Counted from the stretch's first letter, positions 6,349 through 15,216 are shown. The stretch is DNA of 59,091 nucleotides from an uncultured Prevotella sp. (GCA_944321645.1 CALUMB010000006.1:1-59091), one strand, 5' to 3'. Translations and numbers: made by a program. Notes: a model not told the origin generated them from the sequence alone.

Positions 6349-7781
6349 ACGAGCTGAGCCACCACCTGCGCGTCGAGCCTTACCCATACCAGCGAGAGGG
6401 CATCGCCTACGGGCTGGACAAGAAACGCCTCATCATCGGCGACGAGCCGGGCCTGGGCAAGACCTTGCAGAGCATCGGCATCGTCGATACGGCGGGCGCC
6501 TATCCCTGCATTGTCATCTGCCCCTCGTCCCTGAAGATAAACTGGCAGCGCGAGTTCGAGAAGTTCACCGGCAAGTCGGCCCTCGTCCTCGACAACGCCG
6601 TGCGCACCACATGGCCATACCTGCTCCGCATGGGCATCCACCAAGTGGCCGTGGTCAACTACGAGAGCCTCCGCAAGTACTTCGTCTGGGACATAAAAGC
6701 CCCTTCTGGTGGTTCCTTCAGGCTTAAGGATGTGGTGTTCTGCCCGCAAATCAAGATGTTCAAGTCCGTCATCATCGACGAGAGCCACCGGGTCAAGGAC
6801 CCGTCCGCGCAGCAGACCATCTTCACCAAGGGCATTGCCACGGGCAAGGAATACGTGATCCTGCTTTCGGGAACGCCTGTCGTCAACCGCCCACAGGACT
6901 TGGTGGCGCAGCTCTCAATCATGGGCAGGCTCCAGGAGTTCGGCGGGCGCTCGGGATTCATGGCCGACTACTGCACAGACCCGAAGAACAAGGAGGCCAA
7001 GCCTGCCGTGCCGCTCTCCGTGCTGAGCAACCAGTTGTACGCCAACTGCATGGTACGCCGCGAAAAGGCAAAGGTGCTGCCGCAGCTGCCAGACAAGACC
7101 CGCGTCGACATTTATGTTGACGTCAGCAACGCGCCGGAGTACAACCTTGCCGCCGCAGACCTTGCCGAATACCTGCGCCGGTACACCGAGTGTACCGACT
7201 TCGAGATACGCCGCAAGATGCGCATGGAGGCCCTCGTCCGCTTCATGACGCTGCGCCAGCTCGCCACGCTCGGCAAGGTGGCGCAGGCGGTTGACTTCAT
7301 CCGCACGTTCCTCTCTAACGGCAAGAAGCTCATCGTCTTCTGCTCCCTCCACGAAGTGGTCGATGCCTTGGCAAAGGCGTTCCCAGGCTCCGTCACGGTT
7401 ACGGGGCGCGACAGCGCCGCCGGCAAGCAGGCGTCCGTCGATGCCTTCCAAAACAATCCCGGCACGATGCTGATAATATGCTCCATCAAGGCGGCGGGCG
7501 TCGGCCTCACGCTCACGGCATCTTCCAACGTGGCGTTCGTCGAACTCCCCTGGACCTATGCCGACTGCTGCCAGTGCGAAGACCGCGCACACCGCATCGG
7601 GCAACGCGACAACGTGACGTGCTACTACCTGCTCGGGCGTGGCACTATCGACCACACCATCTACTCGCTCATCCATCAGAAGAAGTCCATCGCCGCAGAA
7701 ATCATGAACTCCGACGACGACATTCCCACCGACGAGATGTACTTCGACGAACTGGTTTCATCGTTCCTAAACCCAGGCTGA
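6342..7781 (+). CDS. SNF2-family helicase/translocase
   Basis: A 479-residue protein; ATG 6342 is chosen because GGAGG sits 9 bp upstream (6329-6333), though in-frame ATG 6327 is possible. It has the full SF2/SNF2 motif set: GDEPGLGKTLQSIG (motif I, near residue 33), CPSSLKINWQREFEKF (Ia), DESHRVKD (II), LLSGTPVVNRPQDL (III), IVFCSLHEVV (IV), IICSIKAAGVGLTLT (V) and CQCEDRAHRIGQRD (VI). It lacks extra domains and resembles the compact SMARCAL1-like phage helicases that remodel forks or promote annealing. It lies in the recombination/replication cluster, two bases before the next ORF. Confidence 0.9.
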   Translation: MLNELSHHLRVEPYPYQREGIAYGLDKKRLIIGDEPGLGKTLQSIGIVDTAGAYPCIVICPSSLKINWQREFEKFTGKSALVLDNAVRTTWPYLLRMGIHQVAVVNYESLRKYFVWDIKAPSGGSFRLKDVVFCPQIKMFKSVIIDESHRVKDPSAQQTIFTKGIATGKEYVILLSGTPVVNRPQDLVAQLSIMGRLQEFGGRSGFMADYCTDPKNKEAKPAVPLSVLSNQLYANCMVRREKAKVLPQLPDKTRVDIYVDVSNAPEYNLAAADLAEYLRRYTECTDFEIRRKMRMEALVRFMTLRQLATLGKVAQAVDFIRTFLSNGKKLIVFCSLHEVVDALAKAFPGSVTVTGRDSAAGKQASVDAFQNNPGTMLIICSIKAAGVGLTLTASSNVAFVELPWTYADCCQCEDRAHRIGQRDNVTCYYLLGRGTIDHTIYSLIHQKKSIAAEIMNSDDDIPTDEMYFDELVSSFLNPG

Positions 7782-7782
7782 C

Positions 7783-7965
7783 ATGGATGTGTGCAAGACC
7801 GACGTGAAAAAGATAGTGGCGTACCTTGACGGCGCGGCCAAACTCTATGAGACGCAAAAAGGCCAACGCAACGTCTGCCGCGCATGGGTGATACGGCGGT
7901 TGGCCGAAAAATTGAACAATAAACTATTAAAGCATGAAGAAAATGACAAAGCAACAACTGGTTGA
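7783..7965 (+). CDS. small phage protein upstream of HU
   Basis: A 60-residue protein (MDVCKTDVKKIVAYLDGAAK onward) that starts one base after the helicase stop and overlaps the HU start by 32 bp. The sequence is mostly helical and basic in the second half (RRLAEKLNNKLLKHEEN). Tight packing in the operon supports reality. No family recognised. Confidence 0.55.
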   Translation: MDVCKTDVKKIVAYLDGAAKLYETQKGQRNVCRAWVIRRLAEKLNNKLLKHEENDKATTG

Positions 7966-8215
7966 AGAAATCTCGGAACGTACCGGCCTGCGCCGTTCCG
8001 AAGCAAAGAAAGCCATCGAGGGCGCAATGGAAATCATCACGCAGGCCCTCGCCGCAGGCGGCAACGTCTACCTCCGTGGCTTCGGCACGTTCGCCGTCCG
8101 CAACGTCAAGGAGAAACAGGCACGCATCGTTGCCACGGGCGAAAAGTGCATCGTTCCCGCCCACCGCGCCGTAAGTTTCAAACCGAGTTCAGAACTTAAA
8201 AACGCATTGAAATGA
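7934..8215 (+). CDS. HU/IHF-family DNA-binding protein
   Basis: A 93-residue protein of normal HU length. TKQQLVEEISERTGLRRSEA and KKAIEGAMEIITQALAAGG form the dimerisation helices; NVYLRGFGTFAVRNVKEKQA is the GFGTF strand entering the DNA-binding arm; AVSFKPSSELKNALK is the classic closing segment. It bends or compacts DNA and could assist replication, integrase action or packaging. Its stop overlaps the next start (ATGA). Confidence 0.9.
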   Translation: MKKMTKQQLVEEISERTGLRRSEAKKAIEGAMEIITQALAAGGNVYLRGFGTFAVRNVKEKQARIVATGEKCIVPAHRAVSFKPSSELKNALK

Positions 8216-8634
8216 AAAAGTACATCGGAACAAAACAGATTGAGGCAGAACCCATGACGATGGGCGAGGCTTACGAGGCAGGCTTGCTGCAAGCGGGCCG
8301 TGTGCCAAGCGAGGGCCAGGGGCCCAACGCCGGCTACCATGTAAGGTATGCCGACGGCTACGAGAGCTGGTCGCCCGCAGAGCCGTTCGAGGAGGCATAC
8401 AGGGTGGCCGAAACATACGTTGACCGCCTCCATGTCGAGCGCGAGGAACTGAGCGCGCGTTACAACAAGGAACGCGAGTTCTTCTACTCCCCCAAGTTCG
8501 ATAGGCTCTGGCCGCACGAGAAGCAAGCCTTCGAAACACAGGTTGACATCATGTGCAAATACATCGCCGTGCTCGACGAGAGGATAACGCAGGCCGAAGC
8601 CAAAGAACTTGGCCACAGCGGCATATTTTCTTAA
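8212..8634 (+). CDS. conserved phage protein with two-part architecture
   Basis: A 140-residue protein. The first ~60 residues (KKYIGTKQIEAEPMTMGEAY, then YHVRYADGYESWSPAEPFEE) match a small domain common in dsDNA phages that begins KYIGTK and contains DGYxSWSP. The second half (VEREELSARYNKEREFFYSP, KQAFETQVDIMCKYIAVLDE) is a helical unit often fused to it. The function of both is unknown. Four-base overlap with HU indicates co-translation. Confidence 0.6.
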   Translation: MKKYIGTKQIEAEPMTMGEAYEAGLLQAGRVPSEGQGPNAGYHVRYADGYESWSPAEPFEEAYRVAETYVDRLHVEREELSARYNKEREFFYSPKFDRLWPHEKQAFETQVDIMCKYIAVLDERITQAEAKELGHSGIFS

Positions 8635-8646
8635 TTCTTAACTATC

Positions 8647-9279
8647 ATGAGATTATTTGAATGTGGCATCCGCTACGAAAAGACACTTGAAAATGGGATG
8701 CAGAAGAAAGTGACGGAGCTGTATATCGTAGATGCGCTCTCGTTTACCGAGGCCGAAAGCCGCATCATCGGTGAAATGTCCTGTTTCATCAGCGGCGAGT
8801 TCGAGGTGGTTTCCGAAAAGATTACCAACTATTCCGAACTGGTTCAAAGTCCAGATGGCGACCGCTGGTATCGTGCCAAGGTCGTGTTCAAGACCTTGGA
8901 TGAAAAGACCATGAATGAGAAGAAGCAAGCGCAATACTACTTGGTGCAAGCAAAGAACATAGATAACGCCAAACTCACGCTGGAGCAATTCATGCACGGC
9001 ACGTTGGCCGACTGGGAATGTGAGGCATTGCAGGAAACCAAGATTATGGACGTGTTCCTCTATGCTCCCGATGCGCTGCACGGAAAGGCCAAGACCTACG
9101 AGGGCGAAATCCTTAAAGGAGCGGAAGATTCCATAGCAAGCTCGCCAAGTTGCAGGCGGGCGGCGAAAAAGTTCATTGACAGCATCCCCGATGGGCAGAA
9201 AGCCACTATCAGTGCGACTGGGTGCAAAGATGTGGTGATTGACAAAACGCACGGCCATGAAAAACAAGATGACGCTTGA
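8647..9279 (+). CDS. DUF4494-family protein
   Basis: A 210-residue protein. CGIRYEKTLENGMQKKVTEL, VDALSFTEAESRIIGEM and FISGEFEVVSEKITNYSEL match the DUF4494 family, which is restricted to Bacteroidetes phages and chromosomes. A second copy-like half (KVVFKTLDEKTMNEKKQAQY, MDVFLYAPD) completes the domain by about residue 150. A variable tail follows. It is encoded among recombination genes and overlaps the VRR-NUC gene by 23 bp. The family has no known function. Confidence 0.75.
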   Translation: MRLFECGIRYEKTLENGMQKKVTELYIVDALSFTEAESRIIGEMSCFISGEFEVVSEKITNYSELVQSPDGDRWYRAKVVFKTLDEKTMNEKKQAQYYLVQAKNIDNAKLTLEQFMHGTLADWECEALQETKIMDVFLYAPDALHGKAKTYEGEILKGAEDSIASSPSCRRAAKKFIDSIPDGQKATISATGCKDVVIDKTHGHEKQDDA

Positions 9280-9679
9280 CGGACTGTTGGCCCGCTCCAA
9301 CGCCGGGGCACGGCGGAAGAAACCTGATGATGCCGAACACCGCACACAGGCGTCTTGCGTGCGGTGGTTCAACCTCAAGTACCCCAACCTGCGCGGGCGG
9401 CTCTTCGCCGTGCCCAACGGAGGGCGGCGCGACGCCGTGACCGGCGCCCGCCTGAAAGCCGAGGGGGTCATTGCCGGAGTGTCCGATTTCATTCTCCTGA
9501 AAAGCAACCGCCGCTATGGTGCGCTGCTCATAGAAATGAAAAGGAAAGACGGAAGGCAAAGTGCCAGCCAGCGTTGGTGGCAGCGTGTGGTGACGGAAAA
9601 CGGGGAATACAAATACGTGGTGTGCCGAGGCCTCGACGACTTCATGCGACAGGTTGACGGCTACCTTGAAGGCTTGTGA
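9257..9679 (+). CDS. VRR-NUC domain nuclease
   Basis: A 140-residue protein from ATG 9257 (an in-frame TTG at 9239 is less likely). The motifs are those of stand-alone phage VRR-NUC nucleases of the PD-(D/E)XK superfamily: an N-terminal E in EHRTQASCVRWF, PNGGRRDAVTGARLKAEG, the catalytic GVSDFILL, LLIEMKRKDG with the E-x-K pair, and QRWWQRVV. Such proteins can cut DNA junctions or flaps. Position beside SNF2, RecT and exonuclease suggests a Holliday-junction or recombination-intermediate resolvase role. Confidence 0.85.
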   Translation: MKNKMTLDGLLARSNAGARRKKPDDAEHRTQASCVRWFNLKYPNLRGRLFAVPNGGRRDAVTGARLKAEGVIAGVSDFILLKSNRRYGALLIEMKRKDGRQSASQRWWQRVVTENGEYKYVVCRGLDDFMRQVDGYLEGL

Positions 9680-9683
9680 GAGT

Positions 9684-10673
9684 ATGCGCAAAAGTTTCGT
9701 CTTTAATTGTGAATGGCAGGAGGTGCTCATGGAATATCCTGCGGAGGTCAGGCTTGAAGTCTACGACGCCATAATCGAGTATGTCGCGTCGGGGAGGCTC
9801 TCCGAGCTGAAACCGCTGGCTAAGATGGCATTCTCCTTCATAAGGAAAGAGATCGATTCCAACAACGCAAAGTACGACCAGACCGTCAAAAAGCGGAGCG
9901 AGGCCGGCAAGAAGGGAATGGCATCGCGCTATGGCAGCGGGGAAACTGCCGACGGAGCGCCTGGCGACAATGGCACACAAGGCAGCAGCGGGGAAACCAC
10001 GCCAAACCTAACAAAACCTAACAAACCTAACAAGCCACAACAAACGCAACAAAGCCTAACAAGCCTAACAAACCTAACTGATAATGTATATGATGGTGAT
10101 AATGTATATGTGTCTACTGACGTAGACGGCGATATGCGCGCACCCGCGCGTGAGCCGCCGTCGCCACCGCCGACGGAAGATTCCCTCGACAAGGAAACCG
10201 AAAGGCTCAAGGCCGACGAACAGTGGCTCGGCCAGATGCAAGCGCTGCACCGCATGGACCAAGCCGCGCTTAAGGCGCAGCTCGACGGCTTCCGCCTGCA
10301 CTGCGCCGCCACGGGGCTTGAGCGCGGCCATCCCGGCGGGATGCGCGATGCAAAGCAGCACTTCAACAGCTGGCTGCGCAAGCGCACCGACGCAGAGGCA
10401 CAGGCCGACGGCTTCCGCCTGCGGCAGGCGGCAAGTGACGCCCAGGCCGCCGACGAACGCCGAAAGGCCGAGGAGCGGAGAGAGAAAGACCGGTTCACCC
10501 CACCACCGGGCTTCAACTCCCTGACGTGGTACAGGGAGGTAAAACGCCGAGCCGAGGCAGGGGACCCCGAGGCGCAGCAGATGCTGCGAGGCAAGGAAAC
10601 ACGGCCCACGCCTGCCGACACTACAACGCCTGCCGCACGGCAGCAAAAAACCACAAAAAGCAATGGACAATGA
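9684..10673 (+). CDS. DUF6291-type phage replication-associated protein
   Basis: A 329-residue protein from ATG 9684. The first ~80 residues (RKSFVFNCEWQEVLMEYPAE, MAFSFIRKEIDSNNAKYDQT) match the DUF6291 domain that begins putative replication-initiation proteins of Bacteroidetes phages. Next comes a low-complexity linker built from repeated CCTAACAAA units (residues ~110-140, rich in Asn, Pro, Lys, Thr, Gln). A helical C-terminal half contains HFNSWLRKR, a motif shared with DnaD/replisome-loader-like phage proteins, and ends with PGFNSLTWYREVKRRAEAGD. It probably helps open or load the origin. No origin repeat other than the coding linker is evident. ATGA overlap with the next gene. Confidence 0.7.
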   Translation: MRKSFVFNCEWQEVLMEYPAEVRLEVYDAIIEYVASGRLSELKPLAKMAFSFIRKEIDSNNAKYDQTVKKRSEAGKKGMASRYGSGETADGAPGDNGTQGSSGETTPNLTKPNKPNKPQQTQQSLTSLTNLTDNVYDGDNVYVSTDVDGDMRAPAREPPSPPPTEDSLDKETERLKADEQWLGQMQALHRMDQAALKAQLDGFRLHCAATGLERGHPGGMRDAKQHFNSWLRKRTDAEAQADGFRLRQAASDAQAADERRKAEERREKDRFTPPPGFNSLTWYREVKRRAEAGDPEAQQMLRGKETRPTPADTTTPAARQQKTTKSNGQ

Positions 10674-10903
10674 AGACTCCAGAACAGATAGCCCAGTGGC
10701 TCAAAGAACGAAGCCTCTACGACAGGTTCGCAGCCAACTACTACCGCAGTGCGTGCCACAAGGCGTCCCTCGCAGCCTACATCAAGAAGGCCGCGCCGGC
10801 AGACTTGTTCGCTTGCGCATTCGTCTGGCACGACACGCCAGAGGGAAACAGGCATTGGTTCAACGTCAACAACGACTTCATAAAGTGGCTCAACGGCCAC
10901 TAA
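10670..10903 (+). CDS. small phage protein
   Basis: A 77-residue protein whose ATG overlaps the DUF6291 stop (ATGA at 10670). KTPEQIAQWLKERSLYDRFA and a C-terminal DTPEGNRHWFNVNNDFIKWL are well-formed and look conserved, with a helical first half. No family recognised. It is part of the tightly packed early operon. Confidence 0.55.
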   Translation: MKTPEQIAQWLKERSLYDRFAANYYRSACHKASLAAYIKKAAPADLFACAFVWHDTPEGNRHWFNVNNDFIKWLNGH

Positions 10904-10914
10904 GCAAAACCACA

Positions 10915-11055
10915 ATGGAAAAGGAAAAGACAATCAAGGGCTACAAGGGCTTCTCGCCCAGCCTGACGTGCCGCGGCTTCCAGTACGAGGTCGGCGGCGA
11001 GTGCTACCCATGCAAGCCCGACATCTTCGAGGAAACCTACGAAAAAGCCCAATGA
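10915..11055 (+). CDS. short DUF7666-like protein
   Basis: A 46-residue ORF, MEKEKTIKGYKGFSPSLTCR onward. The pattern KGYKGFxPxLxCRGFQYEVG is the opening of a domain (DUF7666-like) widespread in phages, where it usually continues for more than 100 residues. Here it ends soon after as PDIFEETYEKAQ. So it is a minimal or truncated version. Its stop overlaps the next start (ATGA). Confidence 0.55.
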   Translation: MEKEKTIKGYKGFSPSLTCRGFQYEVGGECYPCKPDIFEETYEKAQ

Positions 11056-11195
11056 CCGACTTCGAGCGCACCGCCTACATGGCCGAAATAGACTTCCTGC
11101 AACGCAAGCTCGAACGCTACAAGGCGCAATACAAGAAACTAATGCAAATGTATTTGAAACTTAAATTGAAAGGACAATGCAAACAACAGTACTGA
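11052..11195 (+). CDS. short coiled-coil protein
   Basis: A 47-residue ORF overlapping the previous stop by four bases. It is a single long helix, YMAEIDFLQRKLERYKAQYK, ending in basic residues. Such short helical peptides are common in phage early operons. No function assigned. Confidence 0.5.
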   Translation: MTDFERTAYMAEIDFLQRKLERYKAQYKKLMQMYLKLKLKGQCKQQY

Positions 11196-11392
11196 AAGAA
11201 ATCATCGCCTTTTTATTTGGCCGTAAATACTATGCAAATATAGTAGGCACGAAAGGCACAGCCGAAATGCAGCTCTGCTCATTCATCTTCCATACGAAGG
11301 AGCAGGCCGCCAAGCACCGCGACGAACTCATGAAGACGCTTTCATTCCGATACATCGAGACCATCTCGTTCAGGTCACGGAAGGAATATTGA
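11177..11392 (+). CDS. small hypothetical phage protein
   Basis: A 71-residue ORF with a hydrophobic-aromatic N-terminus (LKEIIAFLFGRKYYANIVG) and a mixed C-terminal half ending SFRYIETISFRSRKEY. It overlaps the preceding ORF by 19 bp and is the last gene before a 200-bp repeat-rich spacer. No family recognised. Confidence 0.5.
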   Translation: MQTTVLKEIIAFLFGRKYYANIVGTKGTAEMQLCSFIFHTKEQAAKHRDELMKTLSFRYIETISFRSRKEY

Positions 11393-11594
11393 AGCCCCAC
11401 CCCGTCCCTCCACAAAGGGGAGGGGATTGGCGGCGGCAGCCCTGCCGCACCTACAATCCCTACCACACCTACCACCCCCATTGGCCCCGCCGGCCCCATC
11501 CCCTGCCGCCTCACGCGCCCCCTTTTTGGGGGCCGGCGGCTGCCCCGTTAAAACTTAACCCGCAGGCTCTGCATAAATAGGCTAACTTAGCACC
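11393..11594 (+). repeat. repeat-rich intergenic spacer
   Basis: This spacer contains no convincing gene. It has a CCCTCCACAAAGGGGAGGG imperfect hairpin near 11412, ACCTACAATCCCTACCACACCTACCA-type repeats at 11448-11480, a GGCCCCGCCGGCCCC stretch and a CCCCCTTTTTGGGGG hairpin near 11519-11534. These motifs recur at other gene junctions of the window (28034-28080, 32305-32325, 55355-55440). The hairpins may end transcription of the early operon. Confidence 0.55.
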
Positions 11595-12038
11595 ATGACA
11601 CTACAATGTATCATCCAAAAGTGGCGGTCGCTACGCTACTACGTGATTGCCGACCCCGCCGACAACTCCGTAACGCTCTCCCGGCACCTTTTCGCCCACA
11701 TCCGGAAAGGTGCAGGGGACAATACGTCAGTGTTCGTGTTCCGCATACCTCTTTACAACACATTCGGCTTCATGCTCAATCCTAGCATTGACGAGCCGAC
11801 CCAGCTTTGCCAAATCCAATATAACGGCAAATATCGTTGCATTGGTTTTGAGACGCTCTGCCCTTCAGTCGGGCGCATCCTCTACGAATACGGACTTCCT
11901 GCGCTTCGCCCGGTAAAGCTGTCCGTTTCTATCAGGCGCACCCCACAGGGAAAGGTTTACTATCAGATAGACGTTCCAACCTCTAAACAACTCCGACTAT
12001 GCAAAGCATCCTTGGCAACACACGCAAAACGGATATAA
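11595..12038 (+). CDS. conserved phage protein of unknown function
   Basis: A 147-residue protein with mixed alpha/beta composition (SLRYYVIADPADNSVTLSRH, FVFRIPLYNTFGFMLNPSID, IRRTPQGKVYYQIDVPTSK). It is the first of three overlapping genes ending with the large nozzle-like gene: its end overlaps the next ORF by 40 bp. This context suggests a virion-assembly accessory role, but I do not recognise the family. Confidence 0.5.
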   Translation: MTLQCIIQKWRSLRYYVIADPADNSVTLSRHLFAHIRKGAGDNTSVFVFRIPLYNTFGFMLNPSIDEPTQLCQIQYNGKYRCIGFETLCPSVGRILYEYGLPALRPVKLSVSIRRTPQGKVYYQIDVPTSKQLRLCKASLATHAKRI

Positions 12039-12388
12039 CCTTCCGCGCCGACGGGCGCATCGACATCGCAGCACGCGTGGCAAGCCTGCTCTCACTGCAC
12101 AAAGGAGACGTCATCGACGTCCTCGACGGGGGCGGCGAGCTATACCTCTACGTCAAGCTGCACGCACCCACCGTCGGGCGGCACGAGGCAGCATGCTTCC
12201 CCACCCACGCGCGCAGCCGCCATTTCCGCGCATGGTCGAAAAGGCTCTGCCAGGCCATGATCTGCAAGAGCGGCTCAGGCAAGGGCCGCGTCGCCCTAAG
12301 CGTCGGCTCGCCGGCAAGGCTGCCGGGAATGCAAACCGCACTGCCCATAATCTACAGCAACATACTCGGCCATGATACAAGAGGTTAA
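11999..12388 (+). CDS. conserved phage protein upstream of the nozzle-like gene
   Basis: A 129-residue protein. The N-terminal ~55 residues (ITFRADGRIDIAARVASLLS, HKGDVIDVLDGGGELYLYVK) look like a small swapped-hairpin AbrB-like fold, which is only a visual resemblance. The rest is basic (ARSRHFRAWSKRLCQAM). It overlaps both neighbours, by 40 bp upstream and 17 bp downstream, so all three are probably translated together. Confidence 0.5.
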   Translation: MQSILGNTRKTDITFRADGRIDIAARVASLLSLHKGDVIDVLDGGGELYLYVKLHAPTVGRHEAACFPTHARSRHFRAWSKRLCQAMICKSGSGKGRVALSVGSPARLPGMQTALPIIYSNILGHDTRG

Positions 12389-15092
12389 ATACAACGGCTA
12401 CACAGCAAGCCCATCCGACTACGAGTCGCCCGACGGACAAATGGCCATCGCGCTCAACCTCGTACCCGAAGACGGAGCGCTCAAGCCTGTCCTGCCGCCA
12501 AAGGTCGTCATGCAGCTCGGCCAAGGGCGAAGGGTCGCCTTCATACACAAGACGGCCGACTTCAAGAACTATATCATACACAAAGACCGCGGCAATGTCC
12601 ATTTCACCAACGACGACAGGCAGCAGCAAGGGCTGCCCATGGTGGAGGTCTGGATGGTTCCCAACCAGACCGAAATCCACAGCTTCTGCGCCGTGGGCAA
12701 CACCCTCGTCATACTCGCATCAGACGGCATCCACTACTTCCTCTGGAAAGCCGACAACGAAACATACCTCCAACTCGGAACGCACATCCCTGAATGCCCC
12801 ATATCATTCGGCCTGCAGGGCGATTTGCGCACATCGGAAAAATTCAAGGTATATTTCGACACGATAGGGGCGGGAGACATCTTCAACGAGTTCTCCGACA
12901 ACAACAAGAGGCGGGTCACCGAGCAGGTGCTCGCAAAGGTCAACAAGTTCATAGCGGATGAATCCACCGAAAAGGGAAAGTTCCTATACCCGTTCATCGT
13001 CAGGTATGCCTACCGGCTCTACGACGGAACGCTAACAATGCACTCATCGCCGGTGCTCATGGTGGCGTCTTCTGACCTCGCACCACAGGTCTACTGGAAC
13101 TACATACAGGGAGAGGGGGAGTACACCGAGGCTGAATGCTTCGTCATGGGAGTGCTGCACACGCTCGACTACAAGGTCTGCGACAGGACGGCACGTGCCA
13201 GGCTCATGGAGTGGAAGGACATCGTACGCTCAATCGACTTCTTCGTCTCGGCACCCATATACACCTACGACCAAAACGGAGAATGCGACAGGTTCGCCAA
13301 CTCCAGCGACGTGGACACCTATAGCGTATGCAGACTGCAAAGCTGCGAAGGGGTGACCATGAACTACAGATACTCCACCCTCTACCAGAAGCGGACGTAC
13401 AACGAGATGTATGCCATGGCGAAAGACCCAAGCGGGTTTACATACCCGACGGGGAGGGTGATGCTGCCGCGCAAGAGCGTAGACGAGGTGAAGGAGGACA
13501 TACGCTCGTGCTCACAGTTCTACTTCCTCAAGAGTGTCAAGCTGGAAAACCTCCACAGCGGGATCGGGCGGGAGACAATCGAAGTCGAGGAAGACTACCT
13601 AAAGACGCTCACCACCCGCGAGGCCATGACAGACGACTACGACAGCCACGACACCATCATCCCGCGATACGCTTTCGCATACAACGCACGCCTCAACGTC
13701 GCAAACCTCAAGAAGAAACTCTACACCGAATACAACACCGGGGCCCTCTTCCAAATCACCGACGGACACATGGGCATCACAAATGGCAGCATCGACACGT
13801 CCACTGACGGCACGCAACCATACACCGTCTACTTCTACGTCAAGCAAGACGGACGCGACATCGTCGTACAGGGCACCAGCTTCAGCCTCTCGCAATTCTA
13901 CCCCTCGCTATTGTTCCTGTACTACCCGAACATAAACGCATACAAGGCCGTCGTCATCGCAAGCGCCTACCAAAGGTACGAACTCAAGCTCGAGCAGCAC
14001 GACTTCCTCAACGGGGCATTCTACTTCGGAGGGTGGAACGAGCCGCCACAAACCGGCGAGACGCCGCTGACCTCCACCGACGAGCAACGCACCGTCAACG
14101 TGCCAAACAAAATCTACACATCCGAGGTCAACAACCCGTTTTACTTCCCTGTCCTCGGCATCAACACCGTAGGCACCGGGGAAATCCTTGGCATCAGCGC
14201 CGCGGCAAAGGCTCTCTCGCAGGGGCAGTTCGGCCAGTTCCCACTGTATGCGTTCTCAACCGATGGCGTCTGGGCGTTGGAGGTTTCCAGCACTGGCACG
14301 TATTCCGCCAAGCAGCCTATCACGCGCGATGTCTGCATAAACACGGACAGCATAACGCAGATGGACTCCGCCGTGCTTTTCGCCACCGACCGTGGCATAA
14401 TGCTCATCAGCGGCTCGGAAACGGCCTGCCTGTCCGACAGCATCAACAGCCGCGATTTGTTTGCCCTGTCCGATTTGCCCAAAGCCGACAAACTTGTCAG
14501 CCTGTTCAACGAGCGTGCCGGCGAGGGCGAACAAATCACGCTCGAAAACTCATCATTGCTCCCGTTCCGCGATTTCCTCACGGCTTGCAAGATGGTATAC
14601 GACTATACCAACCAGCGTATCATCGTCTACAATCCGTACGTAAGTTATGCCTACGTCTATTCTTTGAAGTCAAAGTCGTGGGGCATGATGCGCAGCGACA
14701 TTACGGACAGCGTGAACGCATACCCCGACGCCCTCGCCACAAACTCCGCAGGCAAACTCGTCAACCTATCACTGTCAGACGCAGAAGGCATAACGGCTCT
14801 TGCCGTTACCCGTCCTTTCAAGCTCGGCTATCCTGATGTGTTGAAAACAATAGATACCGTCATACAGCGCGGGTATTTTCAGGCCGGGCACGTGGCGCAA
14901 GTCCTTTACGGCTCGCGAGACCTGTCCAACTGGCACATCGTTTGGAGCAGCACAGACAAGTACCTGCGTGGTTTCCGTGGCTCGCCCTACAAATATTTCC
15001 GCCTCGCGCTCATCTGCAAGCTCGGCAAGGCGGAGTGCATCGATGGCTGCACGGTACAGTTCACCCCGCGCCTCACCAACAAGCCAAGGTAA
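12372..15092 (+). CDS. large tail nozzle / DNA-stabilisation-like structural protein
   Basis: A 906-residue protein. The opening IQEVKYNGYTASPSDYESPD and the segment LNLVPEDGALKPVLPPKVV set up an N-terminal arm. Repeated beta-rich blades follow, e.g. SFCAVGNTLVILASDGIHYF, PLYAFSTDGVWALEVSSTG, SAVLFATDRGIMLISGSETA, YDYTNQRIIVYNPYVSYAYV, resembling the beta-propeller layout of P22 gp10 / T7 gp12-type tail nozzle proteins that close the portal channel. Such proteins occur in short-tailed Bacteroidetes phages, which fits the portal and ejection-type proteins elsewhere in this window. The assignment is structural inference from blade patterns; the only firm point is that it is a large phage virion-type protein. 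Confidence 0.6.
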   Translation: MIQEVKYNGYTASPSDYESPDGQMAIALNLVPEDGALKPVLPPKVVMQLGQGRRVAFIHKTADFKNYIIHKDRGNVHFTNDDRQQQGLPMVEVWMVPNQTEIHSFCAVGNTLVILASDGIHYFLWKADNETYLQLGTHIPECPISFGLQGDLRTSEKFKVYFDTIGAGDIFNEFSDNNKRRVTEQVLAKVNKFIADESTEKGKFLYPFIVRYAYRLYDGTLTMHSSPVLMVASSDLAPQVYWNYIQGEGEYTEAECFVMGVLHTLDYKVCDRTARARLMEWKDIVRSIDFFVSAPIYTYDQNGECDRFANSSDVDTYSVCRLQSCEGVTMNYRYSTLYQKRTYNEMYAMAKDPSGFTYPTGRVMLPRKSVDEVKEDIRSCSQFYFLKSVKLENLHSGIGRETIEVEEDYLKTLTTREAMTDDYDSHDTIIPRYAFAYNARLNVANLKKKLYTEYNTGALFQITDGHMGITNGSIDTSTDGTQPYTVYFYVKQDGRDIVVQGTSFSLSQFYPSLLFLYYPNINAYKAVVIASAYQRYELKLEQHDFLNGAFYFGGWNEPPQTGETPLTSTDEQRTVNVPNKIYTSEVNNPFYFPVLGINTVGTGEILGISAAAKALSQGQFGQFPLYAFSTDGVWALEVSSTGTYSAKQPITRDVCINTDSITQMDSAVLFATDRGIMLISGSETACLSDSINSRDLFALSDLPKADKLVSLFNERAGEGEQITLENSSLLPFRDFLTACKMVYDYTNQRIIVYNPYVSYAYVYSLKSKSWGMMRSDITDSVNAYPDALATNSAGKLVNLSLSDAEGITALAVTRPFKLGYPDVLKTIDTVIQRGYFQAGHVAQVLYGSRDLSNWHIVWSSTDKYLRGFRGSPYKYFRLALICKLGKAECIDGCTVQFTPRLTNKPR

Positions 15093-15179
15093 CGCGGCGC
15101 ACGGCCACCGGCCGGGCCTTTGAGACATATTTCTTTTCATAATGTTTTAGGTTTTTAGTTATTGGTTTTTATTCAGGGG

Positions 15180-15216
15180 GCCGGGATGCGCGATGCACCC
15201 CGGCTCTCGCTTTTTC
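15180..15216 (+). terminator. intrinsic terminator after the nozzle-like gene
   Basis: GCCGGG at 15180-15185 pairs with CCCGGC at 15199-15204, followed by TCTCGCTTTTTC. It lies ~90 bp beyond the 906-residue ORF and just before MITE-like copy 2. The 15093-15421 stretch otherwise contains only that element and the HigBA promoter. Confidence 0.55.

Noticed and set aside
13328-13807. Alternative-frame ORFs inside the nozzle-like gene (also 14033-14836)
   Set aside because: Frame-shadow composition; the main frame is a continuous beta-rich protein.
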